From Dioscorea cayenensis subsp. rotundata (lineage: Eukaryota; Streptophyta; Magnoliopsida; Dioscoreales; Dioscoreaceae), in assembly GCF_009730915.1 (NCBI RefSeq), contig NC_052477.1, positions 1,629,699-1,693,698 of the forward strand: a stretch of DNA of 64,000 nt, written 5' to 3'. Shown in pieces: positions 34,399 to 45,655 of the stretch. Each line of letters begins with the position of its first letter. Within the stretch, counting starts at the first letter, position 1. A program made the translations under genes and the position numbers. The notes under the pieces were generated by a model. That model worked only from the letters and a program-made list of their open reading frames with translations, ran no database searches and was not told the origin of the DNA.

Positions 34399-37347
34399 TT
34401 ACATGGCCGAGTTCTGATGGTGCATTCGTGTTCGCCCTCGTCTCCACCCGCATCGAAAACCTCCATTCCGCCCATGCATCTTAACACTGGAATTATCAAC
34501 ATTAGACGACAATGAAGCTTCATTTGGCATTTGGGGACACCAGTGCTTTGTACTCCTCTCATCGAGCCACCTTATAATGTCCGTGAACACCACTTCTATG
34601 TTATCATCTGGCTCGCCGGAGGTCAGACCATGCCACATCCCCGGGTAGAGCTTCATTGTCTTATCAATGCTCCCCGCGTGCACGTGCAATGCCCTGCTTA
34701 TCTCTGGATCAGTCACCGTATCGGCTTCACCATGCAGTACAAAAGAATGGCAACCTCACCTGCAAATATACCTTATCATCAATCAAATGCATTTGTTTTA
34801 TGGAAACCCACACTATGAGTACCTCGCTAAGACTGTCTTCGAGGTCCATGCTGGTCCTAAGTAACTCCAAGGCAGTCTTTAGCCGGGGCTTATCCTGGTA
34901 TATCAGTTTGTTGCTCCGAATCTGCGCATTGTCTTCAATTCAATGAGTTTCAAGTAAACCGATACTACTGAATAGTCATGTCATTGTATTACTACGATAA
35001 GCACAACCTTCTCACGCTTGACAGGATCTTTGAAAGCGGAGTCAATTACATCTTTCGTCGGGAACTATCTTCCACTTGGGGATGATCTCCTCCACCCTCG
35101 TCAACAAGTTCACCACCACCGGATGTGGCTTAACTTTCTCCGATATCTGAACCATTAGAAATCAATTAACATACACCACCGTCGAGGAGATCATACAGTA
35201 ACATGAGTTTTACCTTGCACATTGGCGCGACGAGGACCGCACCATCCCAAAAGGTTGGGTCCTTCCGATGTAGGCGAAGTGCGACGGCACCTCCCATGGA
35301 CTCACCATACAAAAATCTACACTTGTCTCTAAACTCCTCATGCCCTGCCGGTCCATCAATGTGAACATCATAAATGCTAATAAAAAAACTCCATCAAGAT
35401 CATAGCTTCAAAGAACTTTAGATAAACATCAGCTTCATACATCAATAATACCACATACCACATATTGATTTGAAGAAACGGTCACAGTCAGCAACGATGT
35501 GATCGAACTTCTTAATGTAGCACCGAGCACCCATCGATCTCCCGTGACCCTCATAATCAATCCCAAACACACCATAGCCGGCGACGGCCAACCTCATCCC
35601 GCACCCTGCCCATCATCATCATCATCATCTGATCACCCATCAAACGGTCACAATTAACCACATTCTACACATAATTAGTATAATAAAAGTGCCACCCACC
35701 AACCTACCAACTAATTAGCATACCTCAACAGGGACCCATGATAAATAAAATATAATGGCCATCATAAAGTCAGGCCACAATGTGGGTCATGTCCTTCCAG
35801 AGGTAGTTATAACAAACCCAACTTAACTAGTGGCTCTAAACACCGTAAGCTATCTTAGGTCGATAATCATACTTATTGTTGGCCTAATGAACTTTCCTCG
35901 AGCAATGTCAAACAGCTAATGTCAAAGTGAAAGAGACACTCAAAATATAGTTACTAATTTCTTCCGAATAAAAACAATTTGAAATAGTAATAGATAAATA
36001 CATACATATCGGTTATCCAAAAAGTGTTCAGTAAAAACTTTACATAATGTTATGTTTGAACTCAGATTAACGCATCTTTTGGTCTTTCATAGATCAAAGT
36101 GAAAGAGAAGAATTTATGTAGCCGACCCCAAATAGTTGGGACTAACGGCTAATTATTGTTGTTGATGTTATATGCATATCGGATTTAAAAGGTACTTTGT
36201 TCCCGAAATTTCGTTGTTGCATGTAACAACAATCCATGGTACACATGTAAGTAAATACAGATCAGTTTTTGATAATTAATCTACGATAAAGAAAAAGGGA
36301 AGTTAACATAGTCCATAAGTTTCACTTGAAAAATATCGTATATTTGACAAGCAAGGACAATCAACGAGAGAAATGTGGACCATACAAAGGGAAAACTCTT
36401 GCAGAATGGCAAGTGCACCACAGCCTCTGAGAGAATACTTACATAGTTGTAAAATGTAATGTGATATGAGAACATCATGGACCGCATTGCAGTGCGATAC
36501 ACCGATGAATTCGAGTTCTTTAATTGATTTAAAGTGATAGAAATGATATACACCTTATAAGGATAAAAGCAGCAGTATATTTCAAATAACTCTTTTCATG
36601 AATTCCAAATGTACTTTCAAGTTAAGGAAGTGCAAAAATGTCCTAAAATTGATCACTTTCAACCACTTCCAAAACCACTTCCAAAACCATTTCCAATTGC
36701 TTTGAAAGCATGGCATGGATTTCAAAGAAAATGAAAGTTGCAATAACTCCCCAACTTCCCCCCTTTTTTCAACCATGCATCAAAACCACACTTTTTAATC
36801 CAATTCTTCAACAAAGAGGAAATGAAAAAGGTAGCCATCTTTATACTTTTTCCCCCTTTTTCTAATTTTGTAATTCCTTTTCTCTATTACCTACCCATCC
36901 ATACAAAGAGAGTTGAAACTTATCACCACACACAAAGAACAAAATCATAAGTTAAAAGAAAAAAAAAAAAAATTTAAACACTTACCTCTCATGAAGCCAC
37001 TGCATTCCATGCCATACCCTGCAACCAAAAGAACAAAAAAAGAAGAAGAAGAAGAAGAAAACTCAACACTAAACCAAAAAGTAAAAAGGGAAAAATAAAT
37101 GGAGAAAGAGAGGAGAATAACCATGGCAAAGAAAGACAAGAGCTTTAGGGGGTGAAAGCAAAGGAAGCCATCTACAAGTGAAGAGTTCAACTCCCCTTTG
37201 GTTCCTTATGTACTCCTGCCATAAACCCCATAAAACAAAACACTCATTCAATCTATTAAACTATCAATAACCTCAACACTTGTTTGTATTTAAAAAATAA
37301 AAAATAAAAAAGCTCACCTCTTGATAATCCACCTCCATGCTTGCCAT
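34399..37347 (-). CDS. Monoacylglycerol lipase / caffeoylshikimate esterase-like alpha/beta hydrolase (two one-base frameshifts)
   Basis: Eight minus-strand exons: 37318-37347, 37122-37215, 36986-37018, 35459-35605, 35214-35344, 35008-35146, 34823-34921, 34399-34759. All introns GT-AG; 343 residues after correcting two insertions. The family hydrolyses monoacylglycerols or related esters such as caffeoyl-shikimate; the sequence looks closest to the Arabidopsis MAGL1 (At1g11090) type, from memory. Visible: the HGYG oxyanion motif after VFLCHG (exons 2-3), GIDYEGHGRS, nucleophile elbow GESMGG (Ser117), GEADTVTDP (Asp237) and YPGMWHGL (His267) as the probable triad. The C-terminus has an unusual tail of about 45 residues after IIRWLDER. 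Exon 6 has one extra base in GGG at 35060-35062 and exon 8 one extra in AAAA at 34741-34744 (plus strand); both exon lengths exceed a phase-compatible length by one. Start: two ATGs three codons apart; the first is used. No signal peptide; probably cytosolic. Confidence 0.85.
36012..36173 (+). mobile_element. Au-like SINE 3' end in intron 3 of the hydrolase gene
   Basis: At about 36119-36175 the sequence reads gtagccgaccccaaatagtt..gggacta, followed by a TTGTTG-type tail. This is the characteristic 3' end of the plant Au SINE family as I remember it. The octamer catatcgg occurs just left of 36012 and just right of the tail, at a spacing of about 160 bp, and could be the target-site duplication. 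RNA polymerase III A and B boxes are not recognisable in the 5' half, so the copy is old or 5'-altered. Confidence 0.55.
37026..37060. repeat. Purine-rich (GAA)n-like tract in intron 2
   Basis: Short run of AAG/GAA triplets inside the second intron of the hydrolase gene. On the gene's strand it is the pyrimidine tract preceding exon 3. Confidence 0.7.
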
Positions 37348-39502
37348 ACTTCAAACTTCAAAGACACAAGAAGAAGAAGAAGAAGAAGAAGAAGAATGAG
37401 CTGAAACTCCAAAAGAGAGAGAGAAAAATACAGGAGAAGTGTGAAGGTGGTAAGACAGGTGTCATGAGCACACTAAAAGATAGTGTGTAAGCACTCTGTG
37501 CTTTGCTTGTGTATGTCTCTATTTATATATTTATATATATGTCATCAATGCCAAGAAGATTGAATATAGATATAGATAGATAGATATATATATATATATA
37601 TATAAATGATATTGTTTTATGATGTAACTTGGTAATGTGAGTGCAGGCAACCTACCAATGAAGATACTTTCTTTACATGTTGGAGCTAAGAAGAGTTAAT
37701 GGTAGTTGAGATGCCATCAAAGGTGGAACAAAGAGATTACCTACTTAAAATGATTTATATATCTTGTTGTAGATATACATATATATATATATATATATAG
37801 CATAATATAAATTTTTATAAATATATATTCTGTTTATTCTTTTATCCATAAAATAACATCTTATTATTCAATTTGCATAGTTTTTTTTTTATTATTATTA
37901 TTATAAATGTGGAAGGCAATCAGGCATCAACTTGTGCTCCAAAGCATTGGGGGGAATTCAAATTTTGATTTGGATGAAATATTTATATAAATAGAAACAT
38001 GCCTAAAGTGTAATTTTTATTTATTTTCATTGCTTATTAATTAGCTCTAAAAGCTGGTATGTAGGGATGGGTTGGTTGCCTAGTTTTTATCCGATTTCCA
38101 TTCTGGTGGCCTTGCATTATTAGCTTCATTTTTTTTTAATATTGCGCAATAAATTGATTATAAAAAGAATCTTCAAATAAATTTTTAGCCAAAAGAAAAA
38201 AATTCTCATCAAATTAGCATTTCAGCTTGGACATTGTTGATTATCATGCTTACGTTTTATTCATTAGAGAGAATACCATATATATATATATATATACACA
38301 CATAAAATTATACAATCAGAGTAATTATTTATCACTCAAGATTTTAATAAATTATGAACACGTAACTCTATCACCATATTTGGTAAGTGGTAATGGAATT
38401 AATTTCTATAAAATTATAAAAAAATTTAAATTTAAATCACAAAACACCAACATAGAAACCAAGGTATAATCTAGTGGTTTTCTATTTTGTTTGTGTCTGA
38501 GAGGTCTTAAGTTTAAAACTTCTCAAGCACAGTAAACAAAATAAGAAGATGTTTTATCATCAATTTGTAAAAAAAAAACACAAATACTATGCATAAGGTA
38601 TGGGGAAGAAAGTAGAACTTGGGTTCAAAAAAAAGTAGCCTCTCAACAAATCATATATATATATATACATCAGAACAAATCATGCATATCATTTAGAACA
38701 ATATATAGAAAATGCAACACAAAACGGCCCTGATTCCATTTTTTATAGGAAAAGAAAAATACTACTCATATTCATTCAATTTATCATCACCAAAAAAATA
38801 AGTAATGAAAGTACTGATTTCTAGAAAATAAAAACTAAAAAAAAACTCAAAATGTTAGATTATAATTGACACTTATATATGATCTACGGAAAATTAAAAG
38901 TCAGACTACTTCCTAAAATATGATTGAGATTGGTGTGGGCAAACCTACAGGTGTTTATCCGCATTGTAAAAAAATTAATAAATGAATAAATTAACCTAAC
39001 ATATGACAAAGAGATTTTAGTAGTAAATTAATATTACCTCCTCATATAAATATATGTTTGAACTGACACCCTTTCTTGTTGCTCATCTTTAAGATACTAA
39101 GCTTTGGTGGTTGGCAAATTCTTTAATTCGGAAGACACAACAGCTACTCTCCATTTTCATTCTCATGCAAAATGCAAGAGGTCAAATGTACTTGGCCCAT
39201 TGCCTATTTCTTCTTTTTTTCTCATTAAATAGGCTACATGTTTGATGCTGCCAGCTCTTTGCTTGAATCACATTTTCCCTGCCCCAAGAAGGATTCTGCA
39301 TTACAGCAATGTATATAAATTATCACAAGCATGGCTTACAGTGATCTTTCATTTATTGGCTCAAATTCACAATTTATCCTCCCACGGGTATTTCGCTTCT
39401 GAAATGAGGACTCAGGAATTGTTAGCCGTTGGATAATCACACTTAACGAACTCATTAGATGTCATTGCCATATATAGAGTACGAGGTTTGGTAACTGAGT
39501 TG
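37348..39502. other. Intergenic spacer upstream of the hydrolase gene
   Basis: Starts with an AAG microsatellite (37369-37397) in the probable 5' UTR. TA runs follow at about 37586-37605, 37778-37800 and 38280-38295. No gene supportable. A stretch near 38462-38535 resembles a worn tRNA-derived SINE but lacks clear boxes. Confidence 0.4.
37369..37397. repeat. (AAG)n microsatellite
   Basis: About nine AAG units some 25 bp upstream of the hydrolase start codon, so CTT repeats would lie in its 5' UTR. CTT-rich leaders are common in plant genes. Confidence 0.85.
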
Positions 39503-40382
39503 TTATATGCCAAAATGGTTGCCTAACAAGTCGCTAGACAATCTCCTAAACAGAGAAACTAATCTTCTGTACCGACGTGATGTCCGGAGGTTATTTGGTG
39601 CATGAGTCACGGGCACATGCACGGACTGTGCATGGTCTTGTTCGGTTAATAACTTCGTCCGTTGATGCTTGACGGGATTAGTCGAGAGGTAGATTGCATT
39701 GATGTAGTCACAGAAGACAACTGTAGCTTGATGTAGAGGCCGGTGCAGTTCAGTGAGGAGCTGACGAAGCCAAGAGGATTCGGCTATGGCGATGGCGACA
39801 ACGCGGTACTCAGCCTCGTCACTGGAACGAGACACAATTTGCTGTAGTTTGGAGGACCACGAAATGAGATTATCGTCAAAGAAGATGTCGTAACCTGAGG
39901 TAGACCTCTGAGTATCGGGGCAGCTGGCCCAGTCGGTATCAGTGTAAGTGGTGAGAAAAGTCGATATAGTCCGATGTAGTTGCAAGTTGTAGTCGATGGT
40001 GCCTTTGAGGTAGCGAAGAATACGCTTGAGAAGATTGGCTTGAGGGTTGCGTGGATCATGCATGTGAAGACATGCTTGTTGCACGGCGCAAGCGATGTCC
40101 GGACGTGTAAACATCAGTACTGAAGGGCACCGACGATGCTTTTGTAATCAGTGGGATTTATTACAGGGATGCCAATGGAAGAGAGCTTGGTGCAGGTGTC
40201 GACAGGCGTGCTGCAAGGTTTGCATTTCGTCATATCAGCACGGGCAAGGATGTCCTCTATGTATTAGTGTTGTGATAAGAATAACCCGGCTGCTATGCGC
40301 TAGACGAAGACACTGAGAAAGAAGTGCAGGGCACCGAGGTCGTTGAGTGAGAACTCATGATGCAGTGAGTCGATGACGCGAC
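39503..40382 (-). pseudogene. Copia polyprotein fragment: end of reverse transcriptase and RNase H
   Basis: Open from 40114 to about 39650 with the copia C-terminal blocks MFTRPDIACAV, LLKRILRYLKGT, DTDWASCPDTQRSTSGYDI, a DEAEYR block and HQRTK. Between 40114 and 40382 the reverse-transcriptase C-terminal part (EFSLNDLGALHFFL) can be read with at least two stops. It is the continuation of 43524-43783; the two halves are separated by the solo LTR at 40383-43523. The reading frame below about 39650 leaves copia sequence and enters a short repeat shared with 43784-43832. Inactive relic, unrelated in sequence detail to the 11-25 kb element. Confidence 0.85.
39604..39649. repeat. Left copy of a 46-bp repeat flanking the copia fragment
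   Basis: Nearly identical to 43784-43829 in the same orientation, with a central imperfect palindrome around gcacggactgtgc. It abuts the HQRTK end of the copia relic. Best guess: remnant of the element's LTR start. Confidence 0.5.
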
Positions 40383-40557
40383 TGTGATGTTTGCAACCTT
40401 GGCCTTGTTAACCAGGTTGACCAGAGACATTTCTTTTTCTCTTTGACTGTTTGACTGAATTATGTTATTCCTGACACTGTTTCACCTCAACCTTGCTTCT
40501 CACCTAGCTGGCTTCTCCGCCCGTGATGCTTCGGTCTTGTCGTTTGGTGGGAGAGGC

Positions 40558-40620
40558 ATCCTCCTCCTCCTCCTCCTTTTCCTCCTCCTCCTTCCTCTTC
40601 TTCTTCTTCTTCTTCTTCTA
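40558..40620. repeat. CTC/CTT-rich tract inside the solo LTR
   Basis: About 60 bases of CTC then CTT triplets; a simple-sequence tract, not coding. Confidence 0.8.
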
Positions 40621-41746
40621 AATAGCAACCTTCCTTTGAGTTTCGGACTGAAAAGGCCAGCCGTGAGGAGGATCTCGAAGTCGCAACGCTTTGGGTTCGA
40701 CAGCGGCGAGGGAGGTTAGAGATTCACCGTTTCTTTCTTCATCAAGCTTCAAGTTGGCATCTAGGGTGTTTGTGGATGAAACTTCTTGTTAGATCTTTCT
40801 TCTAAGCTTGGTTTCATGCATCCTTGAAACTTATCTGGTGTTGTTTGTGTCCATCTTGGTTGATCTATTCTGTCAGCATGCTTAAACTTTAGAGAGTATC
40901 ACATTTGATGATCTTGCTTTGTGGGTATATGTATATATCTTGTATGTGTAAATGGAAGTGCATGGGACCTTAATCTGTTTGATGATTTTATTTTGTTAAA
41001 CCATGACTGTTATATTACTTTGTTAGCCTTGAACTTCTTAATTATGAGTAGATGGTTATAGGCCTGAGGTTGTGTTAAGCTTGCAACTTAGTCAAATTTT
41101 CGGGTTACCGTTCATGTGTCATCTAAAACCTTGAGTTAGCAATGAGAACCTTGTGAGTGGGAGTAAACCTTGGTTGTTGATTTTAGATCCTTGCTTAATT
41201 ATTCAGATGAAAGCTTTCATGCTTGTAAACTTGGGAACTTTGAGTATGCAGCCATTATTGTTTCAATTGGTAATATTATTCACACTTTGGTCTAAGCATG
41301 ACCTCTTGTAATCTTGACATGATAGTTTATTATTTTTGTTAAGTATTTAATTCGTGGTTATAGTAACCTGATGCCTTAGTTTGTTGAAATCCTCTTTGTC
41401 TAAACTTGAGTTGATTGAATTTGTGTTAGTTTAATCATTTATAAGGATGCCCTTAATTTAGCTTTAATGGTGTTTAAGGCTGGACAGCATGTGAGTTTGG
41501 TTATGCATGGGATCTTGACTTTTAATATTTAATCCTCTAAAACCTTCTAGACTCTAAGTGCTTTAAGATAGATCATTGTTGGTATTAGCTTGACATCTAG
41601 ATTTAGTCTTTACAAGCACCCTTGTCAGCATGTTTTCTGAAATTTCTATTTGCTTAAATATCTACAACTATAGGTCTTGTGAGCTTGTGTGGCTTCCAGA
41701 AGCATAGTTATCATGCTTTATGATTATCTCACTCATGTGTATTTAT

Positions 41747-42358
41747 CAGTGTTTTCAGACCCGGACCGGACCGGGTTTGATCCGGACCCGGCCTTAAAAC
41801 CAGTCCGGTTTAATATATAAACCGGATTTTGATAAAACTGAGGTTGAACCGGCAACCCGGCCGGGTCATCAACCCGGGTTTGCACCAATTTTTTTTTAAT
41901 TCTTATTTTATTTTTATAATATATTAATGTTTGGGGTTATAATGTAAAATTATAAAACTAAAGAAGGGAGAGACCAAGGGAATATTTTTATTTTAATTTT
42001 TTTATGAATTTTTTAGTTGTGTATTTCCTTGTGAATATTTTTATGCTTCTCAATTAATTTTATATTAGTTTATTCTTATGTTATTGGGTGTATTTTACAT
42101 TTTTAATGTGGTGTACTTCAATATTTATTTATATAAAATACTCGCTTAAATTTTTAAAAATCATGTTTTTATTTATTTATTTATTTATTTTTTATTCTTC
42201 AATATTTAATTTTTTTAATTATATATAACTAAAAATTATATTATTTTTAATAAAAATTATTGACCACTGGTTCAACTCCGGTTCAACCCGGTTGAACCCC
42301 TCGACCCTAACCCCTACCCTTCTCTGGGTCGATGGCCGGTCCGGGTCTGAAAACCTTG
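41747..42358. mobile_element. hAT MITE, 612 bp, nested in the solo LTR
   Basis: Terminal inverted repeats: left CAGTGTTTTCAGACCCGGA, right end on the minus strand CAAGGTTTTCAGACCCGGA. Flanked by a perfect 8-bp target-site duplication GTATTTAT (41739-41746 and 42359-42366). Both arms are rich in CCGG/ACCCGG motifs around a very AT-rich core; no transposase. The 8-bp duplication and CA..TG ends place it in the hAT superfamily. The perfect duplication suggests a fairly recent insertion. Confidence 0.9.
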
Positions 42359-43523
42359 GTATTTATATGGGTAGACATATATTTTCAGTTATATTTTTTT
42401 GATAGTTGGAATTCTAATTGCCATCCTTGAACCTTGCATATCGGGTTATTATTTTTATACATAGGCATTTGATTGTGCTTGACTTACCATGCAATGATTG
42501 TAAATTCTTCCTCCGGGGCATTAGTTGTAGTTAGGCCCGGCCCAAGACTAAATTCTAAGTTTAGCTTTTGTTAGTTAGTTTTTGTAGCGAGCCATAGTTC
42601 GCGGGACTTGGTGAACCCGACTCTGTAGCTCGGAGCCAGGTAGGCTCTCGCACCCGCAAATCCCGTATTTCTGACAATTATCATGTATTTAAGTTATTTA
42701 ATTATTTTTTTTGTGATTTTATTTAATTATTTATTTACTTACTTGTCATTTATTTATTTATTTATTTATTTTATTTATTAAGTATTTTCTCTGTCTGTAT
42801 TTTATATTTCTATGGGTTTTAGTACATCTCCATTCCTGGCTCGCCCAGCTAGGAGGAGTAAGTCTAAGCCATGTGCATATGTTTTCTATAGTAGCGCTAC
42901 CCCCCGACTGCGGTCGAAGATCAGGCTTCGGCTGTTGAAAATCTGTTCTGTTCTGTCCCGACTTCACAGTCGATGATCCAGCCTCGTGCTGTCGATTTCT
43001 GTTATTAGCCAGGGAGATGTACATGACTGTTTTGCGTGTTTTTCTTATTTTGGATTATTTCTGTATTTTGCGTTTTTTCTGCATTCTGTACGAATTATAA
43101 TCTATTATTCTGCGATATCTGCTTTATCTGTTGTTTCTGCGATCCTACTGGGCCCTCGTGGCTCATACACTCTGTGAATTCTGTTCTCGCAGGAGAAGAT
43201 CAGGTCTAGGATCGGGGGTGTCTGAGAGTCGTATTTTCTGCTTTTATCAGTATCTCTGTATTACCCCCTTTTGTGAGTGTAAGGCTTGTATTCTGACTGT
43301 ATTTGTGTTTTGCAAACTGTTGGGTGGTATTTGTATTCTGTAGGGCTGGTAAAGCCCGTACTTGTTATATTTCAGTTCCCAGTATCCTATTCGTGCTTCT
43401 GTATTACTGTTCATATATGCTTGTTTGGGTTGACTCTGACCAGGTCAAATTTGAGGCATTGCACCCAGTAGTGGGATGCGGCCGATCTGTCAGCGGGCTC
43501 GGCTGTGGGGCTGGGGCGTGACA

Positions 43524-43783
43524 GCGACGAAGCAAATTCGACGAGGAGGCGATGAGGATGATGTCGTCGACGTACAACAGGAGATAGATGGACAACGAGG
43601 GGTCCAGCGTTTGAAGCTGAAATCCTAGGGATGCAAAGTAAGTCGTAAAACAACTTAACCAAGCCCCAGGAACCTGTTTGAGACCATACAACGACCGGTT
43701 GAGGCGGTAGACATGCATGCTGCACTCGGGGTCGACAAAGCTGAAGGATTGTTGATAGTAGACCGTTTCCGCGAGCGTGTGCC
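43524..43783 (-). pseudogene. Copia polyprotein fragment: reverse transcriptase N-terminal half
   Basis: Minus-strand blocks ETVYYQQ, FVDPE, VYRLNRSLYGLKQVPGAW, LGFQLQTLDPSLSIY and YLLLYVDDIILIASSSNLLR, with the YVDD active site intact. It ends at the GCGAC target site of the solo LTR; the next residues are found at 40382 going left. 5' of ETVYYQQ the copia sequence stops abruptly at the 46-bp repeat, so integrase and gag are missing. Confidence 0.85.
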
Positions 43784-43832
43784 GTGATCACAGGCACATG
43801 CACGGACCGTGCATGGTCTTGTTCGGCTAACA
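43784..43832. repeat. Right copy of the 46-bp repeat, ending CTAACA
   Basis: Contains the perfect palindrome gcacggaccgtgc and ends ctaaca at 43832, i.e. TGTTAG on the minus strand, a typical copia LTR start. With 39604-39649 it brackets the copia relic, so it may be the remnant of the 5' LTR fused to pol by an internal deletion. Confidence 0.5.
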
Positions 43833-45153
43833 GGAATATCTTCTCACCACTCACATTCACACACAGAAGGCCCAGTCTTTTTGAGACATCCATAAATTGA
43901 AAATCTATAGAAATCCTTCGGCACTCTCATTCTCTCGTCCTGATTGGGTTTTATATCCAATCCCACATGTTTTTTTTTATTTATTTCAAAATACATCCAT
44001 AAATAGCAATTTGTGTGTATATATATATTTGATAAAGTGAATAAATCTTACTTAATTAGAACTTAAAAATTAATACACAAGATAAAGAAAAAAATCTTAA
44101 TGAATAAATGGATAAATCTCACAAAAGAAAACACTACTCAAGCACACCCAACAAAGTTGCACAACTTCTTTATACAACTCCTCCAAACTGGAAGCATGAT
44201 TAAAACCTACATTGGAAGTATATACAGGAATATCTTCTCAATCAATCTTTATAAATATACACAATATATATATATATTTGTGTATGTGTGTATATGTATA
44301 TCTATAGCACACCAGTTCTTATGAGTATTGGAACTTCAAAAGCTTGAGGTGTGTGCCCTTTGACTTGTTCCAGAGTCAAAAGGTTGAACTGGGAAAAAAA
44401 AAATCACCACTCATCTGCAATTGTCTCATATAATCAAATGCAAACTAAAAAGGGGAAAAAATTATGTACTTCAACATTTATATTTCAAATATATATGCAC
44501 AACATATTTGATATTTTCATTCAAGGCCAAGTCAGTTAATATAATTAAGGTTAACAATTATGTAATTTTTAAAAAAAAATTAAGGGAAAATTCTACTGAT
44601 AAGTTAGACTTCCCTGCCAGGATTATTTCCACCTGCAACTCTAATTTTAACTATACCATGTGATTTTATTTAAATTATTATTTTTTTTCTTAAGGATTAG
44701 GATCAAACAATTTTATATAATGAATGACCTCTTATTTTATTAGTACCGAGTTTTTTACATAGAATATTTTGTTTCAGAAAAAAAAATTTGAAATTAAACC
44801 CTAAAATTCACACAAGATAAGAGCATATGTACTTGTGTTGAGTTTGCTCCATGTATGTACTCATCCTTATGGAGAACGTTTGTCTGCCATGTGCACATTT
44901 CTAATTTTTCTCTAATAAATGAAGAGCCATTGTAACTTATTTGTAAAAAAAAAAAACCCCGGTTTATATGAAAATACGAACAAGCCATTTTGTCATCAGT
45001 CTCTAATAATATTCTTTTGTCCCTTGACTTACTAAAAGATACACAGATTCAGCCAACTGCTGTAAAGGCAACATAGTAACTTCAAAATTTATAAAAAAAT
45101 ATATATAATGAATAAATCCAAATATATCAATAGGCCCCAAAATTAGATAAATG

Positions 45154-45184
<31 letters not shown>

Positions 45185-45655
45185 GGTGATTATGACAACA
45201 CTTGTTACTTCCGAAGTGGTAGGTGTGTTGATTTTTCGCTCAACTCACTAGTAATAAAAATACACATACAAGAATGTAACACACAATATGATCACTCAGT
45301 TCAGCACATCCTTTGCTACATCTGGGGAAGCAAAGCTCGGAGAAACAATCCACTAAAAAAAGAATATGAATGAAAAATACAACACACTCTCAAATTTGTT
45401 TATTCTTTATGTTTCAGCTGCAATTGAGATCAATTAATTATACATAACTTGGTAGTACTTCAACATTTATGTTTCAAATATATTTTTTTTATATCATGCA
45501 AGGGCAAGGCAGTGAATATAAGAACAACCACTGTCCCAAATTATTTTTACCTGACAACCATCTCTGAAGGTATTGATTCCCAAAGGAGTTCATCCCTCTT
45601 TGTGTGAGGTTCGCAACTTAAACCTCTCTGAGATTCCCAAAAGATCCCAATTTAA
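43833..45655. other. Intergenic stretch with internal duplications and LTR-like debris
   Basis: No gene can be called with confidence. A block beginning gtacttcaacattta occurs near 44466 and again near 45453. Near 45215-45440 the plus strand has the feel of a worn copia LTR (aggtgtgttga, then tcagttcagcac and gagaaacaatccac). Two exon-like minus-strand segments are discussed in the findings. Confidence 0.4.
45154..45184. repeat. (AAT)n microsatellite
   Basis: About ten AAT units in non-coding DNA. Confidence 0.9.

Larger units (their letters stand above)
40383..43523 (-). mobile_element. Solo LTR of about 3.1 kb inserted in the copia relic
   Basis: Exact ends are visible. The plus strand begins tgtgatg and ends gtgaca. 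It is flanked by a perfect 5-bp target-site duplication GCGAC (40378-40382 and 43524-43528). Removing it rejoins the copia reverse transcriptase in frame across the site. On the minus strand it starts TGTCACGCCCC, the usual start of long LTRs of plant Ty3/gypsy (chromovirus, Del/Tekay-like) elements. No gag or pol lies within 3.14 kb, so it is a single LTR left after LTR-LTR recombination. Internal open frames are chance. Contains a CTC/CTT-rich tract (about 40558-40620) and a hAT MITE (41747-42358). Confidence 0.85.

Noticed and set aside
38462-38535. Possible SINE with worn A and B boxes
   Set aside because: Matches to box consensus are too weak and ends cannot be found.
42758-43521. Several 60-90 codon frames in the solo LTR
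   Set aside because: LTR sequence; frames overlap on both strands without domains.
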